A stretch of DNA of 64,000 bases from Halomonas alkaliantarctica (GCF_029854215.1 NZ_CP122961.1:2418001-2482000), one strand, 5' to 3'; shown: positions 26,206 through 35,429, counted from the first letter of the stretch. Numbers and translations: made by a program. Notes: a model not told the origin generated them from the sequence alone.

Positions 26206-27564
26206 CTAGTGGGGCGAGACGTATACAGTCAATCCTTCGAGGCGTTTCACTGTAAGCTGATCGCCTTGTTTAACCGGAACATCGCTTACCGCGTTCCAGC
26301 GCTCACCGTGCAATCGTACGTGGCCGTTGGTATCAAAATCCTCCAGAGCAATGGCGTCTGCACCAATCAGTTGCTCGGCACCGGTATGTACCTGGCGGTG
26401 ACGAAGCGTTGCGAAGCGCATCAGAGTCCATAGCATTAGACCTCCTGACACCAGTGCAACACCCACGATAAGCGGCACTGAAATAGCCAGATACTCGGCA
26501 TCCATTAGCATGACCGAGCCGAGCACAAAGGCAACTATGCCCCCGACACCCAGCACCCCGAAGCTTGGCATTAGGGCCTCCCCCACGATCAGTGCCAATC
26601 CCACTACGATTAGTGCTAATCCAGCGTAGTTAATCGGCAGCACTTGAAACGCAAACAGAGCTAACAGCAAGCAAATGATCCCGATGGTGCCAGGAAATAG
26701 ACTTCCGGGGCTGGCAAGCTCATATATCAGCCCGTAAAAACCAAGAACCATTAAAAAATAGGCAATATTGGGGTTGGTTATCAGTGACAGGATTTGCGTG
26801 CGCCAATCCGGATCAAAACGTTCAATGGTGAGATTATCAGTAGAAAGGGTGTAGTCACCGCGTTCCATGATGACTGTCATGCCATTGATCTGTGTTAGCA
26901 GGTCGTCGACATCACGTGCTACCACATCGATGACGTTTTGCTCCAACGCCTGGTTAGCAGTGAGATTGACCGCATCGCGCACCGCTTCCTCAGCCCAGTC
27001 GGCATTGCGACCATGGCGTTCAGCTAGGCTGCGGATAAAACTCACTGCATCCTCCATCACCTTGCGTTCCATGGCGCCCCCCTCGCCATCCGACTTCTCA
27101 GCGGAATTATCTTCTTCGCTGTCATCGCTTACGGACAACCCACCGCCCATTTGTATCGGCGTGGCCGAGCCGAGATGGGTCGAGGGAGCCATGGCAGCCA
27201 CGTGGCTACCGTAAAGTAGATAGGTGCCCGCGCTTGCCGCTCGCGCACCACTGGGGAAAACGTACATCACGACGGGAATGTCAGCGTTAAGCATCTCGCG
27301 AATCACGTCGCGGGTGGTGTCGACCAACCCGCCAGGGGTATCGAGTTCGACGATCACCAGCTCGCTGCCCTGCTCGTGGGCTTTATCCAGCCCACGCCCA
27401 AAGTAGTCCTTAGTGGCCGGGCCGATCACGCCTTCGATATTGAGCACCAGAACGCTGGATGAAGCGTTTTGTGCCATAGCCTGCCACGTAAACGACATGG
27501 TAGCCATTAGCAAACCAGCAACTATCCACCAGAACCAATGCGGTTTGAGAGAAAGGGTTTGCAT
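26206..27564 (-). CDS. nfeD: NfeD-family membrane serine protease
   Basis: 452 residues: an N-terminal signal/anchor, a ClpP-like protease domain with the nucleophile in GARAASAGTYLLYG and GTHLGSATPI-like motifs, a Lys in ERKVMEDAVSFI that fits the Ser-Lys dyad, then about five membrane helices, and a C-terminal OB-fold NfeD domain. GAGGAG precedes the ATG. Long NfeD proteins cleave stomatin partners at the membrane; the slipin gene directly downstream is the expected partner. Confidence 0.92.
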   Translation of the reverse strand: MQTLSLKPHWFWWIVAGLLMATMSFTWQAMAQNASSSVLVLNIEGVIGPATKDYFGRGLDKAHEQGSELVIVELDTPGGLVDTTRDVIREMLNADIPVVMYVFPSGARAASAGTYLLYGSHVAAMAPSTHLGSATPIQMGGGLSVSDDSEEDNSAEKSDGEGGAMERKVMEDAVSFIRSLAERHGRNADWAEEAVRDAVNLTANQALEQNVIDVVARDVDDLLTQINGMTVIMERGDYTLSTDNLTIERFDPDWRTQILSLITNPNIAYFLMVLGFYGLIYELASPGSLFPGTIGIICLLLALFAFQVLPINYAGLALIVVGLALIVGEALMPSFGVLGVGGIVAFVLGSVMLMDAEYLAISVPLIVGVALVSGGLMLWTLMRFATLRHRQVHTGAEQLIGADAIALEDFDTNGHVRLHGERWNAVSDVPVKQGDQLTVKRLEGLTVYVSPH

Positions 27565-27771
27565 ACCCGCTCCTCACATTCAACGCCTGAACATTCCCCT
27601 CTGAACCTGAAGCTTATCCATAGCACATACACAAGGCTACCTACTCAACTTAGCAGCCACATTGAGCTACGTCATGAACAACGTGAAGGCAGGATTCGAG
27701 GGTAAAAAGAGCCTGAACCAAAGCGGCGATTTTGAAGGCCAGAGGTGGTAGCAATATTGTTGAGGGACCGG

Positions 27772-28176
27772 TTAGTTCAAATAATAACCACTCACTTTCC
27801 ATATCCCCTCTTCCAAGTGAGGAGTGATGGTTTCCGTAATTTGTGGCCTGTTTTCAAAACTTGTTTGGAACGTTAAAACCGCGTAGTCATCTTTTGGAGC
27901 CCCTGGCATAGAGGTTTCACGGACGACGCTCACTCGTCGGCGCGACTGAACCGCACCAAGGTCGCGACGCGCTGCACCAATCGTCCGCTCTAACATATGC
28001 GGCGAAAGCGGCTTTTTGAGTATTGAAGAGGAAGATTCCCATGCCTGCTCATACTGACCGCTATCAATGGCTTCTAGCCATGCCAACGCCGCCTCCTCTG
28101 GCGCATTCGAGTGTGCTTGCGCTTGGTTAGACAGCATGAGAAGCAAGGTAGTGATAAAGATCAGTATTTTCGGCAT
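27772..28176 (-). CDS. DUF4019 secreted protein
   Basis: 134 residues with a signal peptide (MPKILIFITTLLLMLSNQAQA) and a DUF4019 domain: EAALAWLEAIDSGQYEQAWE, then VQSRRRVSVVRETSMPGAP and VLTFQTSFENR, ending WKVSGYYLN. It is an NTF2-like fold of unknown function, probably periplasmic. ATG 28176 is preferred as it opens the signal peptide; an upstream in-frame start at 28194 would add six residues. Confidence 0.82.
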   Translation of the reverse strand: MPKILIFITTLLLMLSNQAQAHSNAPEEAALAWLEAIDSGQYEQAWESSSSILKKPLSPHMLERTIGAARRDLGAVQSRRRVSVVRETSMPGAPKDDYAVLTFQTSFENRPQITETITPHLEEGIWKVSGYYLN

Positions 28177-28377
28177 AGCAGGCACTCTCGGCATTTAGCA
28201 GCGACCAGAGACATCTCGATGGCCTCAGTTATATATCGGTCATCGTCAGTGTTTCTTTAGGGCTGAAAGATGCCGGTGCGTAATCGTTACACGCCAAGCA
28301 GCGTCGGCTTCTCAAACCCTACCAGCTCGTTTACTATGCGCCACCCACACAATTTCAGCCGCCACTAATAGGTCACT

Positions 28378-29121
28378 ATGTCCGTCAATGCACTGTATAC
28401 CGACCTTTCTGGCTACTACGATTTGATGTGCGTGGATATCGATTATCAAGCGCAGAGCAACGCCATTCGCAGGCTGCATCAGATTTTCGGCAACGGCAGA
28501 ACAACACACCTGGATTTAGCCTGTGGCACCGGCCCTCACGTGCGTCATTACATTGATTTTGGCTATGCCAGTAGCGGGCTGGATATCAATCAACCCATGC
28601 TGGACATCGCCGCCACGCGTTGCCCAGAAGCCCAGTTCACCCTGCAAGACATGAGTGGCTTCGCGGTTAACGATCCCCAAGACTTAATCACGTGTTTTTT
28701 ATACTCGATTCACTACAACGATGGGATTGAGAAGCTAAAAGCGTGCATTTCCAGCGTGCACCGCGCACTTCAGTCTGGCGGTATTTTCTGCTTTAACGCG
28801 GTCGATAAAGACAAAATCGATAACGCTTTATCTGTTAAACACAGCGCAAAGCAAGCGAATAACATGTTCACGTTCCGCTCGGGATGGCACTACAGTGGCC
28901 AGGGTGAAAAGCAGTCGCTAAGACTAAGCATCGAAAAAGCCAACCCTGAAGAAACACAGCTATGGAACGACGAACATCCCATGGTGGCGGTTAGCTTTGC
29001 AGAGTTAATTGCTCTTTTAGCGCCTCACTTTGAGGTTCATGTATTTGAGCACAATTACGAAAAAATCATTCCCTGGGATAATGCTTCTGGAAATGCGATT
29101 TTTGTTTGTGTGAAGCAATAA
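28378..29121 (+). CDS. Class I SAM-dependent methyltransferase
   Basis: 247 residues. The SAM motif I is LDLACGTGPHVRHYIDFG near residue 41; then GLDINQPMLDIA (motif II, acidic residue binding the ribose) and a motif III-like CFLYSIHYN. A late GNAIFVCVKQ strand closes the fold. The substrate is unknown. AGGT precedes the ATG by 7 bases. Single gene. Confidence 0.88.
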   Translation: MSVNALYTDLSGYYDLMCVDIDYQAQSNAIRRLHQIFGNGRTTHLDLACGTGPHVRHYIDFGYASSGLDINQPMLDIAATRCPEAQFTLQDMSGFAVNDPQDLITCFLYSIHYNDGIEKLKACISSVHRALQSGGIFCFNAVDKDKIDNALSVKHSAKQANNMFTFRSGWHYSGQGEKQSLRLSIEKANPEETQLWNDEHPMVAVSFAELIALLAPHFEVHVFEHNYEKIIPWDNASGNAIFVCVKQ

Positions 29122-29164
29122 ATCCTACTTGCGCCGTCACAACAGCTGTCGGCTAGAACACATT

Positions 29165-29217
29165 GGCCATACATGGCCGAAATTGCCCCCTTTGTGACCG
29201 GCCAACGCATCGTTGGC
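29165..29217. promoter_or_regulatory. Two inverted repeats upstream of the hydrolase-GlxA operon
   Basis: GGCCAT-AC-ATGGCC (29165-29178) and GCCAACG-CAT-CGTTGGC (29201-29217) are both perfect. They lie 53-105 bases before the first start codon, and share a TTGGCC/GGCCAA core. They are candidate sites for the AraC-type regulator in the same operon. Confidence 0.4.
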
Positions 29218-29269
29218 AGAATGCGTAACCGCTAATCTGTAGCCTCACTTCAACACGATGAGATTAGCC

Positions 29270-29836
29270 ATGACCCAGCCTAAAACTGCATTGTTATTAA
29301 TTGATGTCCAAGCCTCCTTTCCCGCTCGCGATTACTGGGTAGAATCACTGGCTCAGGCATGGCGGCCCAAGCAGCGTGCAGTACTAGACGCAGCCCAGGC
29401 TAACGAGATACCGGTCGTGCGCATTCTGCATGAAGCACCTGGCAGCCAAGGGGCTTTCGACCCTGATGGTGGCCTTATTCGTCCGCTTGATGATTTTAAC
29501 GATGAAGTGGCGGTGACCTTTCACAAGCGTGTACATAACGCCTTCAGCGATACCTCGCTTGAAAGCTGGTTACGGGAGCGAGGCATTGAACGGCTGGCGA
29601 TTAGCGGTATTCGCACCGAGCAATGCTGCGAAACCACAGCACGCGTGGCGTCGGATTTAGGGTTTAGCGTCGACTTTATCAGCGATGCTACCCTAACATT
29701 CCCCATGACGCGCCACGACATCACCTGGACAGCCGAGGATATTAAGGCACGCACCGAACTGGTACTTGAAGACCGCTTTGCGCGTATTATCACTACACAA
29801 GACATGGTCAACGAATGGCAAAGCACGCGTGAGTGA
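29270..29836 (+). CDS. Isochorismatase-like cysteine hydrolase
   Basis: 188 residues. The catalytic triad of the family is visible: Asp in ALLLIDVQASF (about 13), Lys in VTFHKRVHNAF (about 86) and Cys in GIRTEQCCETTARVASDLG (about 122-123). Such enzymes hydrolyse amides or N-carbamoyl compounds such as nicotinamide analogues. It overlaps the next gene, a GlxA-type regulator, by 8 bases, so the regulator probably responds to the substrate or product. A longer frame starts at 29258, but ATG 29270 gives the standard N-terminus. Confidence 0.9.
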   Translation: MTQPKTALLLIDVQASFPARDYWVESLAQAWRPKQRAVLDAAQANEIPVVRILHEAPGSQGAFDPDGGLIRPLDDFNDEVAVTFHKRVHNAFSDTSLESWLRERGIERLAISGIRTEQCCETTARVASDLGFSVDFISDATLTFPMTRHDITWTAEDIKARTELVLEDRFARIITTQDMVNEWQSTRE

Positions 29837-30836
29837 AGAGCAGCAGCATAGCCAACCGCCATCCCCAAGAGCCACAACCCTGCGGGTGGCGGTATTGATG
29901 ATGCCCGGCCAGGTGCCGCTTGATTTGGTTGGCCCACTTCAGGTCTTACAGTGTGCAGACCGGCTATCAATAGACGTTCAGGTGCGCTATATCGGCCCCA
30001 AAGCCGCCATGCAGTGGCTAGGGCCGCTTACCCTTAGCGGCATCGATCCCTTGCCTAGACAGCTCCCTACTCAAGATTTACTGCTTATTCCGGGGCAGTA
30101 TCGCAATAGTCTTGAGCCATTAGCGCAGCAAGAGTGCGTCGCTTGGCTCAAGGCGAATGCCCACTATGCCAATACGCTGATGACCGTTTGCTCTGGCACA
30201 ATATTACTGGCGGATGCTGGCCTTTTAGAGGGACGACGCTGTACTACCCACCACACGCTAATTGAGCAGCTAAAAACCAAAGCCCCACAAGCAAAGGTAC
30301 AACGTGATTGTATCTTTACCGAGGATGGACGCTATTTAACCAGCGCCGGTATTTCGACCGGCATTGATACCATGCTGTACTGGCTTACCCGTGCTTGCGG
30401 CCACTCGCTGGCTCTGGCGGTAGCGCGAGAAATGGTGCTGTATCTTCGCCGTAGTGGCCAAGAGCCTCAAGTGGGGGCCTGGCTTGAGGGCCGCAATCAT
30501 GTGGATGAACGGCTGCATCGCGTTCAAGATGCAATATGCGCCGCCCCTTCGCAAATTTGGCGTGTCGAAACATTGGCGGCTCAGGCAGCCATGAGCGAAC
30601 GTCATTTCCGGCGCCAATTCAAAAGTCTCACCGGCATGCTGGTGGGCGACTACATTATGGGGTTACGCCTGCAGCGAGCCAAAGCGTTAATGACCGAAAC
30701 CACATGGACGCTAGCACGCATTGCCGAAGCGTCCGGATTCGGCGATGAGCGACAGCTAAGGCGCAATTGGGCTCGCCAGGAAAAAGCGCCGCCTAGCGTA
30801 TGGCGCAGAGCCAACTCCCAGACGCTGTGTGATTGA
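29829..30836 (+). CDS. GlxA-family regulator (DJ-1/PfpI + AraC HTH)
   Basis: 335 residues. Residues about 15-180 form a DJ-1/PfpI-like domain (VAVLMMPGQVPLDLVGPLQV, then the nucleophile elbow TVCSGTILLADAGLLEG), and the C-terminus has two AraC HTH motifs (VETLAAQAAMSERHFRRQFK and LARIAEASGFGDERQLRR). Start is taken as the GTG at 29829, which overlaps the hydrolase stop; the frame is open further upstream but that part matches nothing. It probably regulates its operon. Confidence 0.88.
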   Translation: MSEEQQHSQPPSPRATTLRVAVLMMPGQVPLDLVGPLQVLQCADRLSIDVQVRYIGPKAAMQWLGPLTLSGIDPLPRQLPTQDLLLIPGQYRNSLEPLAQQECVAWLKANAHYANTLMTVCSGTILLADAGLLEGRRCTTHHTLIEQLKTKAPQAKVQRDCIFTEDGRYLTSAGISTGIDTMLYWLTRACGHSLALAVAREMVLYLRRSGQEPQVGAWLEGRNHVDERLHRVQDAICAAPSQIWRVETLAAQAAMSERHFRRQFKSLTGMLVGDYIMGLRLQRAKALMTETTWTLARIAEASGFGDERQLRRNWARQEKAPPSVWRRANSQTLCD

Positions 30837-30881
30837 GTTAATGTGAGCCAACATTAAAAAAACATACCATTGGTAAACTCC

Positions 30882-31685
30882 ATGGCCGACTTCATCTTGC
30901 CAAGCAACGCCAACGATCTAAATTTTCGGCATCGCCTGCCTGATAAACGCTTAGCCCCATGGGTTCAGTGCCTTTGGTCAATAGGAGGTTCGGGCCATCT
31001 AGCTAAACAACGAACTGAAAAGTTCTACCCAGATGCCGGTGCGAGCCTCAGCATCAAGCTCACCAGTTCCCTTCCCGACATCACGCTCTGCTTCAACAAA
31101 ACCACGTTGATAGAGACGCTCGACACCACCGCACCTTGTCTGGGCATTCGTTTTAAGGCAGCCGGCATTTACTGCTTGTTGGGCTTTCCACCCGAAGCAT
31201 TCACACATACACACCACCGCTTGGATAACGAGCTTGAACCGCTAGGATTGCAAGGATTAATGCCAGTGGTAGAGCGTCTTTACCAGTTGGACTCGCAACA
31301 GGGTTTACGCCTGCTGGAAACATGGTTGTTACATCGACTAGAGAGCCAGCCACCCCCTAATCGCCGTATCACTTCGATTGTTCAGGCCATTGGAGAACTA
31401 AAGCTTCCACCCCAACAGCTTGGCGCCACGCTAGGGTTCACTAGGCGTACACTGGAGCGCAAATTAAAACGCGAGGTAGGCGTTACCCCAGGCCAATTAG
31501 TGGCCTATTCCCGACTAAACCGAGCCCGCCATGGACTGCTTGCAACCACGCTACCCATAACGGAAATAGCCCTAAAATGCGGTTACTATGACCAAGCTCA
31601 CTTCACCCATGCCTTCCAATCACTCGCCTATGAAACGCCCGCCGCCTATCGCAAACGCAAACTGTCGCAAATTTACAAGGCGTAA
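30882..31685 (+). CDS. AraC-family regulator (DUF6597-type sensor)
   Basis: 267 residues. The N-terminal sensor has the HRLPDKRLAPWVQCLWSIGG pattern of the DUF6597 AraC group with FYPDAGASLSIKL, and the C-terminus has the HTH pair (LGATLGFTRRTLERKLKREV and ITEIALKCGYYDQAHFTHAF). The ATG at 30882 is chosen; a TTG at 30870 is in frame. It is followed after 52 bases by a CMD-family gene that is its probable target. Confidence 0.87.
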   Translation: MADFILPSNANDLNFRHRLPDKRLAPWVQCLWSIGGSGHLAKQRTEKFYPDAGASLSIKLTSSLPDITLCFNKTTLIETLDTTAPCLGIRFKAAGIYCLLGFPPEAFTHTHHRLDNELEPLGLQGLMPVVERLYQLDSQQGLRLLETWLLHRLESQPPPNRRITSIVQAIGELKLPPQQLGATLGFTRRTLERKLKREVGVTPGQLVAYSRLNRARHGLLATTLPITEIALKCGYYDQAHFTHAFQSLAYETPAAYRKRKLSQIYKA

Positions 31686-31737
31686 AAAAACCTCGACGTT
31701 AAGCTGAGTTCTCAACTTACTCACCGAGGTCACCCGC

Positions 31738-32193
31738 ATGTCTGCTCGTATGTCTCAACAGTCTGTTTATCGCCTTTGCCCCCGCCTAGCTAAGCACCTG
31801 ACTGCACTAGGCGAGGTTGCCCCAGACTCAACGGTTAGTCGTTCGATAATCCACTTAGTGCACCTGCGCGTTTCGCAAATTAATCACTGCTGCTTTTGTC
31901 AGCACATGCATTCGCAAGAGGCCAGAGACGATGGAGAGCATCAGGTTCGCCTGGATGTATTGCCTGCTTGGCGTGAAGCGCCCTGCTTCAACAAACAAGA
32001 GCGCGCCGCACTCGCCTGGGCCGAAGCACTAACACTGGTCAGCCAGCAAGCGGTGAGTGACAACGACTATCAAAACGCCCTAGCTGCGTTTGGTGAGCAG
32101 GGGCTAATTAACCTCACCGCCATTATTGTCCAAATCAACAGTTGGAATCGGGTATCGGTGGGCTTTCAGTTTGCACCAGACATCAGTATTTAA
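31738..32193 (+). CDS. Carboxymuconolactone decarboxylase/AhpD-family protein
   Basis: 151 residues with the AhpD-like redox motif in INHCCFCQHMHSQEA (C-x-x-C followed by H, residues about 53-60) and the helical bundle of the family. Such proteins act as alkylhydroperoxidases or related peroxidases. GAGG precedes the ATG. It follows an AraC-type regulator on the same strand, a frequent pairing. Confidence 0.88.
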   Translation: MSARMSQQSVYRLCPRLAKHLTALGEVAPDSTVSRSIIHLVHLRVSQINHCCFCQHMHSQEARDDGEHQVRLDVLPAWREAPCFNKQERAALAWAEALTLVSQQAVSDNDYQNALAAFGEQGLINLTAIIVQINSWNRVSVGFQFAPDISI

Positions 32194-32576
32194 GCACTGT
32201 GAGGCTCCTGAAAGTAATATTTCAGATAAGGAAATTAAATGAACAGTGAGATAGCGCACCATTAACAGCTACGCAACCGTAGGCGTATGGTGTTTTGTAA
32301 TGGGCTCACTGATCATGTTCATTATTTACCTGATGAGAGGCGCTGGTAAGAGGTGTGTTTAATTGTGTCGACGTTCGACATTGATATAGCCGCTGGGTTT
32401 TAGCTACCTAGCGGCTATAAGAGCTGATGTGGCAAAATTTCTTCAATGAAAAATTAATGCCATTAGCACTTAAGCATTCGGTATCCAGCAAATTCCGATA
32501 GCCGAGATCCATCTCCTTTAAACCATTAAGCCCTTTGGAGCTGGCTTAGTAAAAGCTCCATCATTGGAATGTCTTA
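32194..32576. other. Intergenic stretch with a broken small membrane ORF and a palindrome
   Basis: An ATG at 32239 with a good AAGGA site opens an 8-codon frame (MNSEIAHH, stop at 32263-32265). Shifted by one base, the frame continues as a hydrophobic helix (VWCFVMGSLIMFIIYLM) up to a stop near 32362, so this looks like a single-base frameshift in a small membrane protein gene. A perfect 10-bp inverted repeat follows at 32385-32419. On the minus strand a 34-codon frame (32408-32512) has no properly spaced ribosome site. Confidence 0.4.
32385..32419. repeat. Perfect 10-bp inverted repeat
   Basis: TATAGCCGCT (32385-32394) and AGCGGCTATA (32410-32419) with a 15-base loop. There is no T tract on either side, so it is a weak terminator candidate at best; it could end transcription from the CMD gene. 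Confidence 0.5.
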
Positions 32577-33122
32577 CTAAAGATTGACCACCAACCTTGG
32601 CCAGGTTTGTAGCCATCGCTTAGCGCATATTCGGGCTTCAAAATCCGTTCGTTTGGGCCGTTTGGGGTTTAATGTAATAGTACAGTCAAACAGAGGTTTA
32701 ACACCAAAGGGAGCGACAAGGGTAACGTCACCATCGTCATTCAAAGCAGCGCCTACAGCCGTTTCTACTTCTACCCAGAAACTGATGGCATCTTCAGTAG
32801 ACGTATACGGACAATCATTATTTCTCTCGTGCATTCTTGCCTGATTCTTTACCGACCAGGGAAACGTTGAGACTTCCCTTAATCCTTGCTCGATCTCATG
32901 ATCGCGGGAATCACTTATATCATCAGGATCGAAGTAAATTAAATCGATGTCGTTAAGGGCCGTATTCGTTGAAAAGTTATGCAACTTGTCCCACACCAAG
33001 TTTCTAACGAATCCAGCAGCGAGACACCACCCCGGCAGCTTCTGCGCGGCCGCTATTGTCAGCGCCTCCATACGATCCGGATCACTCATCAGCCATTTTT
33101 TGACCAGCGCCTCATGCTCCAT
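32577..33122 (-). CDS. Nucleotidyltransferase-like protein (DUF925 type)
   Basis: 181 residues. The pattern CLAAGFVRNLVWDKLH, then LNDIDLIYFDPDD (an acidic pair like that of the nucleotidyltransferase active site), and a C-terminal YTSTEDAISFWVEVETAVG and RPKRTDFEARICAKRW matches the DUF925 family of predicted nucleotidyltransferases. The function is unknown. It is the last of a run of small minus-strand genes. Confidence 0.85.
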   Translation of the reverse strand: MEHEALVKKWLMSDPDRMEALTIAAAQKLPGWCLAAGFVRNLVWDKLHNFSTNTALNDIDLIYFDPDDISDSRDHEIEQGLREVSTFPWSVKNQARMHERNNDCPYTSTEDAISFWVEVETAVGAALNDDGDVTLVAPFGVKPLFDCTITLNPKRPKRTDFEARICAKRWLQTWPRLVVNL

Positions 33123-33210
33123 ATCAATACCTTACCAATGCACCTATTTTGAATTGCTGGATGTTCCAACGCTGGAGACGTTATAGCTCCCCTGCTGCTA
33201 CAGATCAGAT

Positions 33211-33606
33211 TCATGGTTGATACTCATGGTTGATACCGTCGCTAACCGGTACACCCTCCAAGTAATAGGGGTTAACGCCTTCCAAGCACCCGACATTGAA
33301 TCCATACACATTGGGGTTCGAGCGCGTTTGGTGGTGGGTGTAGATGCCGCAGTTCGAGCAGAAGTAGTGCTTAGCTACGCCCGAATTAAACTGATAGAGC
33401 TTTAAATGCTCAGCGCCGCGGACAACACGAAGGCCATTCAACGGGACATAGGCCATAACAGCGCCTTTGCGCCTGCAAATAGAGCAGTTACATCTTTTCG
33501 GGTCAACAAGACCATCAGGCAGATCGAGTTCGAGCTCCACCATGCCGCAGTGGCAGGTAGCCCTGTGCTTAGGTTGAACTTTAACTCCACCCACTTGCTT
33601 GATCAC
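33211..33606 (-). CDS. GFA-family (glutathione-dependent formaldehyde-activating-like) protein
   Basis: 131 residues with the zinc-binding cysteine pattern of the Mss4-like/GFA fold: CHCGMVELE, CNCSICRRKG and FCSNCGIYTHHQ. Members are often annotated as glutathione-dependent formaldehyde-activating enzymes, but most have no proven activity. The start codon is GTG at 33606. Confidence 0.9.
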   Translation of the reverse strand: MIKQVGGVKVQPKHRATCHCGMVELELDLPDGLVDPKRCNCSICRRKGAVMAYVPLNGLRVVRGAEHLKLYQFNSGVAKHYFCSNCGIYTHHQTRSNPNVYGFNVGCLEGVNPYYLEGVPVSDGINHEYQP

Positions 33607-33648
33607 AGCCTTATCACCCGTATTTATCGCTGGCGAGGCTCTTTATAA

Positions 33649-34275
33649 TTATAAGTTAGCATCAACATCCTTCAGCCCTAGAAGCACCGCTGCGCCAATC
33701 AAAAACGATCCAGATACCTTACCTAAGTACTGGTGCGCTGATGACTTTAGTTTCGTACTAACCCATTCAGCTGATTTACCGTAGGAAAACAAGAAAACCG
33801 CATCCATGATGAGATACGTGGCACTCAGTATCACAAACTGATGCAGAAGCGGCTCAGATGGAATAATGAACTGTGGAAACAGAGCAGCGAAAAAAATAAC
33901 GGCTTTGGGGTTTGCGGCTGAAGTGATAAAACCTTGCCAAAACAAGCTTTTTTTCGACCGCCCCTGATTCGCCACACCTACCTGGCCCCCAGTCTTTGAG
34001 AAGATCAACCTTAGGCCTAAGTAAGATAAATATGCCACCCCCGCCCACTTCACAACGATAAAGAAATCACTGGATTGCTGAACAATGCTGACCAAACCTA
34101 TCGAGGCGACAATCATTTGTAAAAAATTGGCTGACAAATCTCCTGCGGCGGTAAATAGCGACCGTTGCAAGCCATTGCTAACGCTATTGGAAAGCATCAA
34201 AAGCTGGCTAGGGCCAGGTGTACTCATCAAAATGAATACGGTGCTGACATACAGAAGCCAAATTTGCGTTCCCAT
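33649..34275 (-). CDS. LysE-family exporter
   Basis: 208 residues with six membrane helices; STPGPSQLLMLSNSVSNG near residue 18 and FITSAANPKAVIFFAALFPQ mark the LysE/RhtB family. AAGGTGAGGG precedes the ATG. It is in the small-gene run, 42 bases upstream of the GFA gene on the same strand. The substrate is unknown; the second LysE-family gene in the window is at 21969. Confidence 0.9.
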   Translation of the reverse strand: MGTQIWLLYVSTVFILMSTPGPSQLLMLSNSVSNGLQRSLFTAAGDLSANFLQMIVASIGLVSIVQQSSDFFIVVKWAGVAYLSYLGLRLIFSKTGGQVGVANQGRSKKSLFWQGFITSAANPKAVIFFAALFPQFIIPSEPLLHQFVILSATYLIMDAVFLFSYGKSAEWVSTKLKSSAHQYLGKVSGSFLIGAAVLLGLKDVDANL

Positions 34276-34326
34276 AGACCCTCACCTTTCAAAACTGAAG
34301 TGTGTAACGCCCGCAGAATCAACGAA

Positions 34327-34731
34327 CTAAGACTGAACCTCAAAAGGAGAAATAGCCGTACCTTGGTTGTAAACCATTTTCCATTCACTCCCCTCTTTAC
34401 GCCATATTGACGTTCGCCGAGAATAGCTTGCACCTAAGCTGTTTTGACGACTGATCGCAACCCGGTAAAAGAGCTGGATAAGATCAGAGCTCAATCTCCG
34501 GTGCTCAAAGTCCTGAGGTATAGCCGACCATGCGGATTCCTGAGGCAAACAATCAAGGACACTATCTAACCCAAAAAAATCGCCTGATGCTCCGATCTCC
34601 AGGAAATCCGAAGACAGTAAAGACCGCAGCTTCGTCGGTGAACTACGCACCTCGAAGCTAAGCAAAGCTCTTTCCTTTTTTATAAGATCCGCTTCTATTT
34701 CCATAACCGTTGCCTTAAGGTCTGAGTTCAC
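34327..34731 (-). CDS. SnoaL/DUF4440-like small protein
   Basis: 134 residues; EADLIKKERALLSFEVR, then LSSDFLEIGASGDFFGLDSVLDCL and YRVAISRQNSLGASYSRRTSIWRKEGSEWKMVYNQGT (parts) match the NTF2-like DUF4440 fold. ATG 34731 is the long start; ATG 34704 (MEIEAD...) is an alternative that would place the start right after an attC-like GGTTATGG. Function unknown. Confidence 0.75.
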   Translation of the reverse strand: MNSDLKATVMEIEADLIKKERALLSFEVRSSPTKLRSLLSSDFLEIGASGDFFGLDSVLDCLPQESAWSAIPQDFEHRRLSSDLIQLFYRVAISRQNSLGASYSRRTSIWRKEGSEWKMVYNQGTAISPFEVQS

Positions 34732-34847
34732 CTGCGCAAAGCGGCGCAGCTTTGTAGCGACACTTAAAACATCACATCGAAGCCGCAGCAGGCCTATACC
34801 GTATAATAAAAAGTGCTGCAGCTATTATATGAATCAGGCCATGAAGC

Positions 34848-35333
34848 TCAGAACTCAGAGCTTGAAGCCTCCTGGTTTGGTCGCAATTGAAGCTGGATAC
34901 CGAGTAAGAAATTTCGCAGCACCTGATCTTTGCACTCTCGATAATTCTTATGGCTGGGCTTGCGGAAAAACGCACTCAATTCATGATTGCTTAAACGAAA
35001 ACCTGCCAGCTCGAAAACAGCCAGAATATCTTCAGCCTTTAAATTCAGCGCGATGCGCAGCTTCTGGAACACCATATTGTTGTTCAACTGCGCTTCTGGT
35101 GCAGGCTGCGGGCCTTCGCGCTTGCCACGCTTAAAGCTAATGAAGCCGTTCAAAAACGACGCCAGTTCTTTGTTTTTCATGGTGACAAAGGCGTCGTCTT
35201 CATCCTTTTTCAGCCATGCAGTTACCTGCTCTTGAGCCACGCTGACCTCTGCCAAGGCGAAGATATCCACGATGGTGCGGTCTTTTAAATCGAAGGTGTA
35301 ACGTATACGGCGAAAAATATCGTTATTGGTCAA
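34848..35333 (-). CDS. DUF1456-family (YehS-like) protein
   Basis: 161 residues made of two similar halves: NNDIFRRIRYTFDLKDRTIVDIFALA (residues 3-28) and NNMVFQKLRIALNLKAEDILAVFELA (about 84-109), each followed by a W/F-L-x-K segment. This internal repeat is the hallmark of DUF1456. Function unknown. No close partner gene; the 116-base downstream spacer contains inverted repeats. Confidence 0.9.
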   Translation of the reverse strand: MTNNDIFRRIRYTFDLKDRTIVDIFALAEVSVAQEQVTAWLKKDEDDAFVTMKNKELASFLNGFISFKRGKREGPQPAPEAQLNNNMVFQKLRIALNLKAEDILAVFELAGFRLSNHELSAFFRKPSHKNYRECKDQVLRNFLLGIQLQLRPNQEASSSEF

Positions 35334-35429
35334 AATAGTGTCCTAGTCTTAGGCAAACCCAGCATAATCAGGCTTTATGTGCATCTACGTTTATCGTGAA
35401 TATGATTAAAAGCAACAGCTTTAAAAAAC

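Noticed and set aside
32408..32512. 34-codon minus-strand frame
   Set aside because: The GGAG is directly against the ATG with no spacing, no recognisable protein feature, and it overlaps a palindrome.
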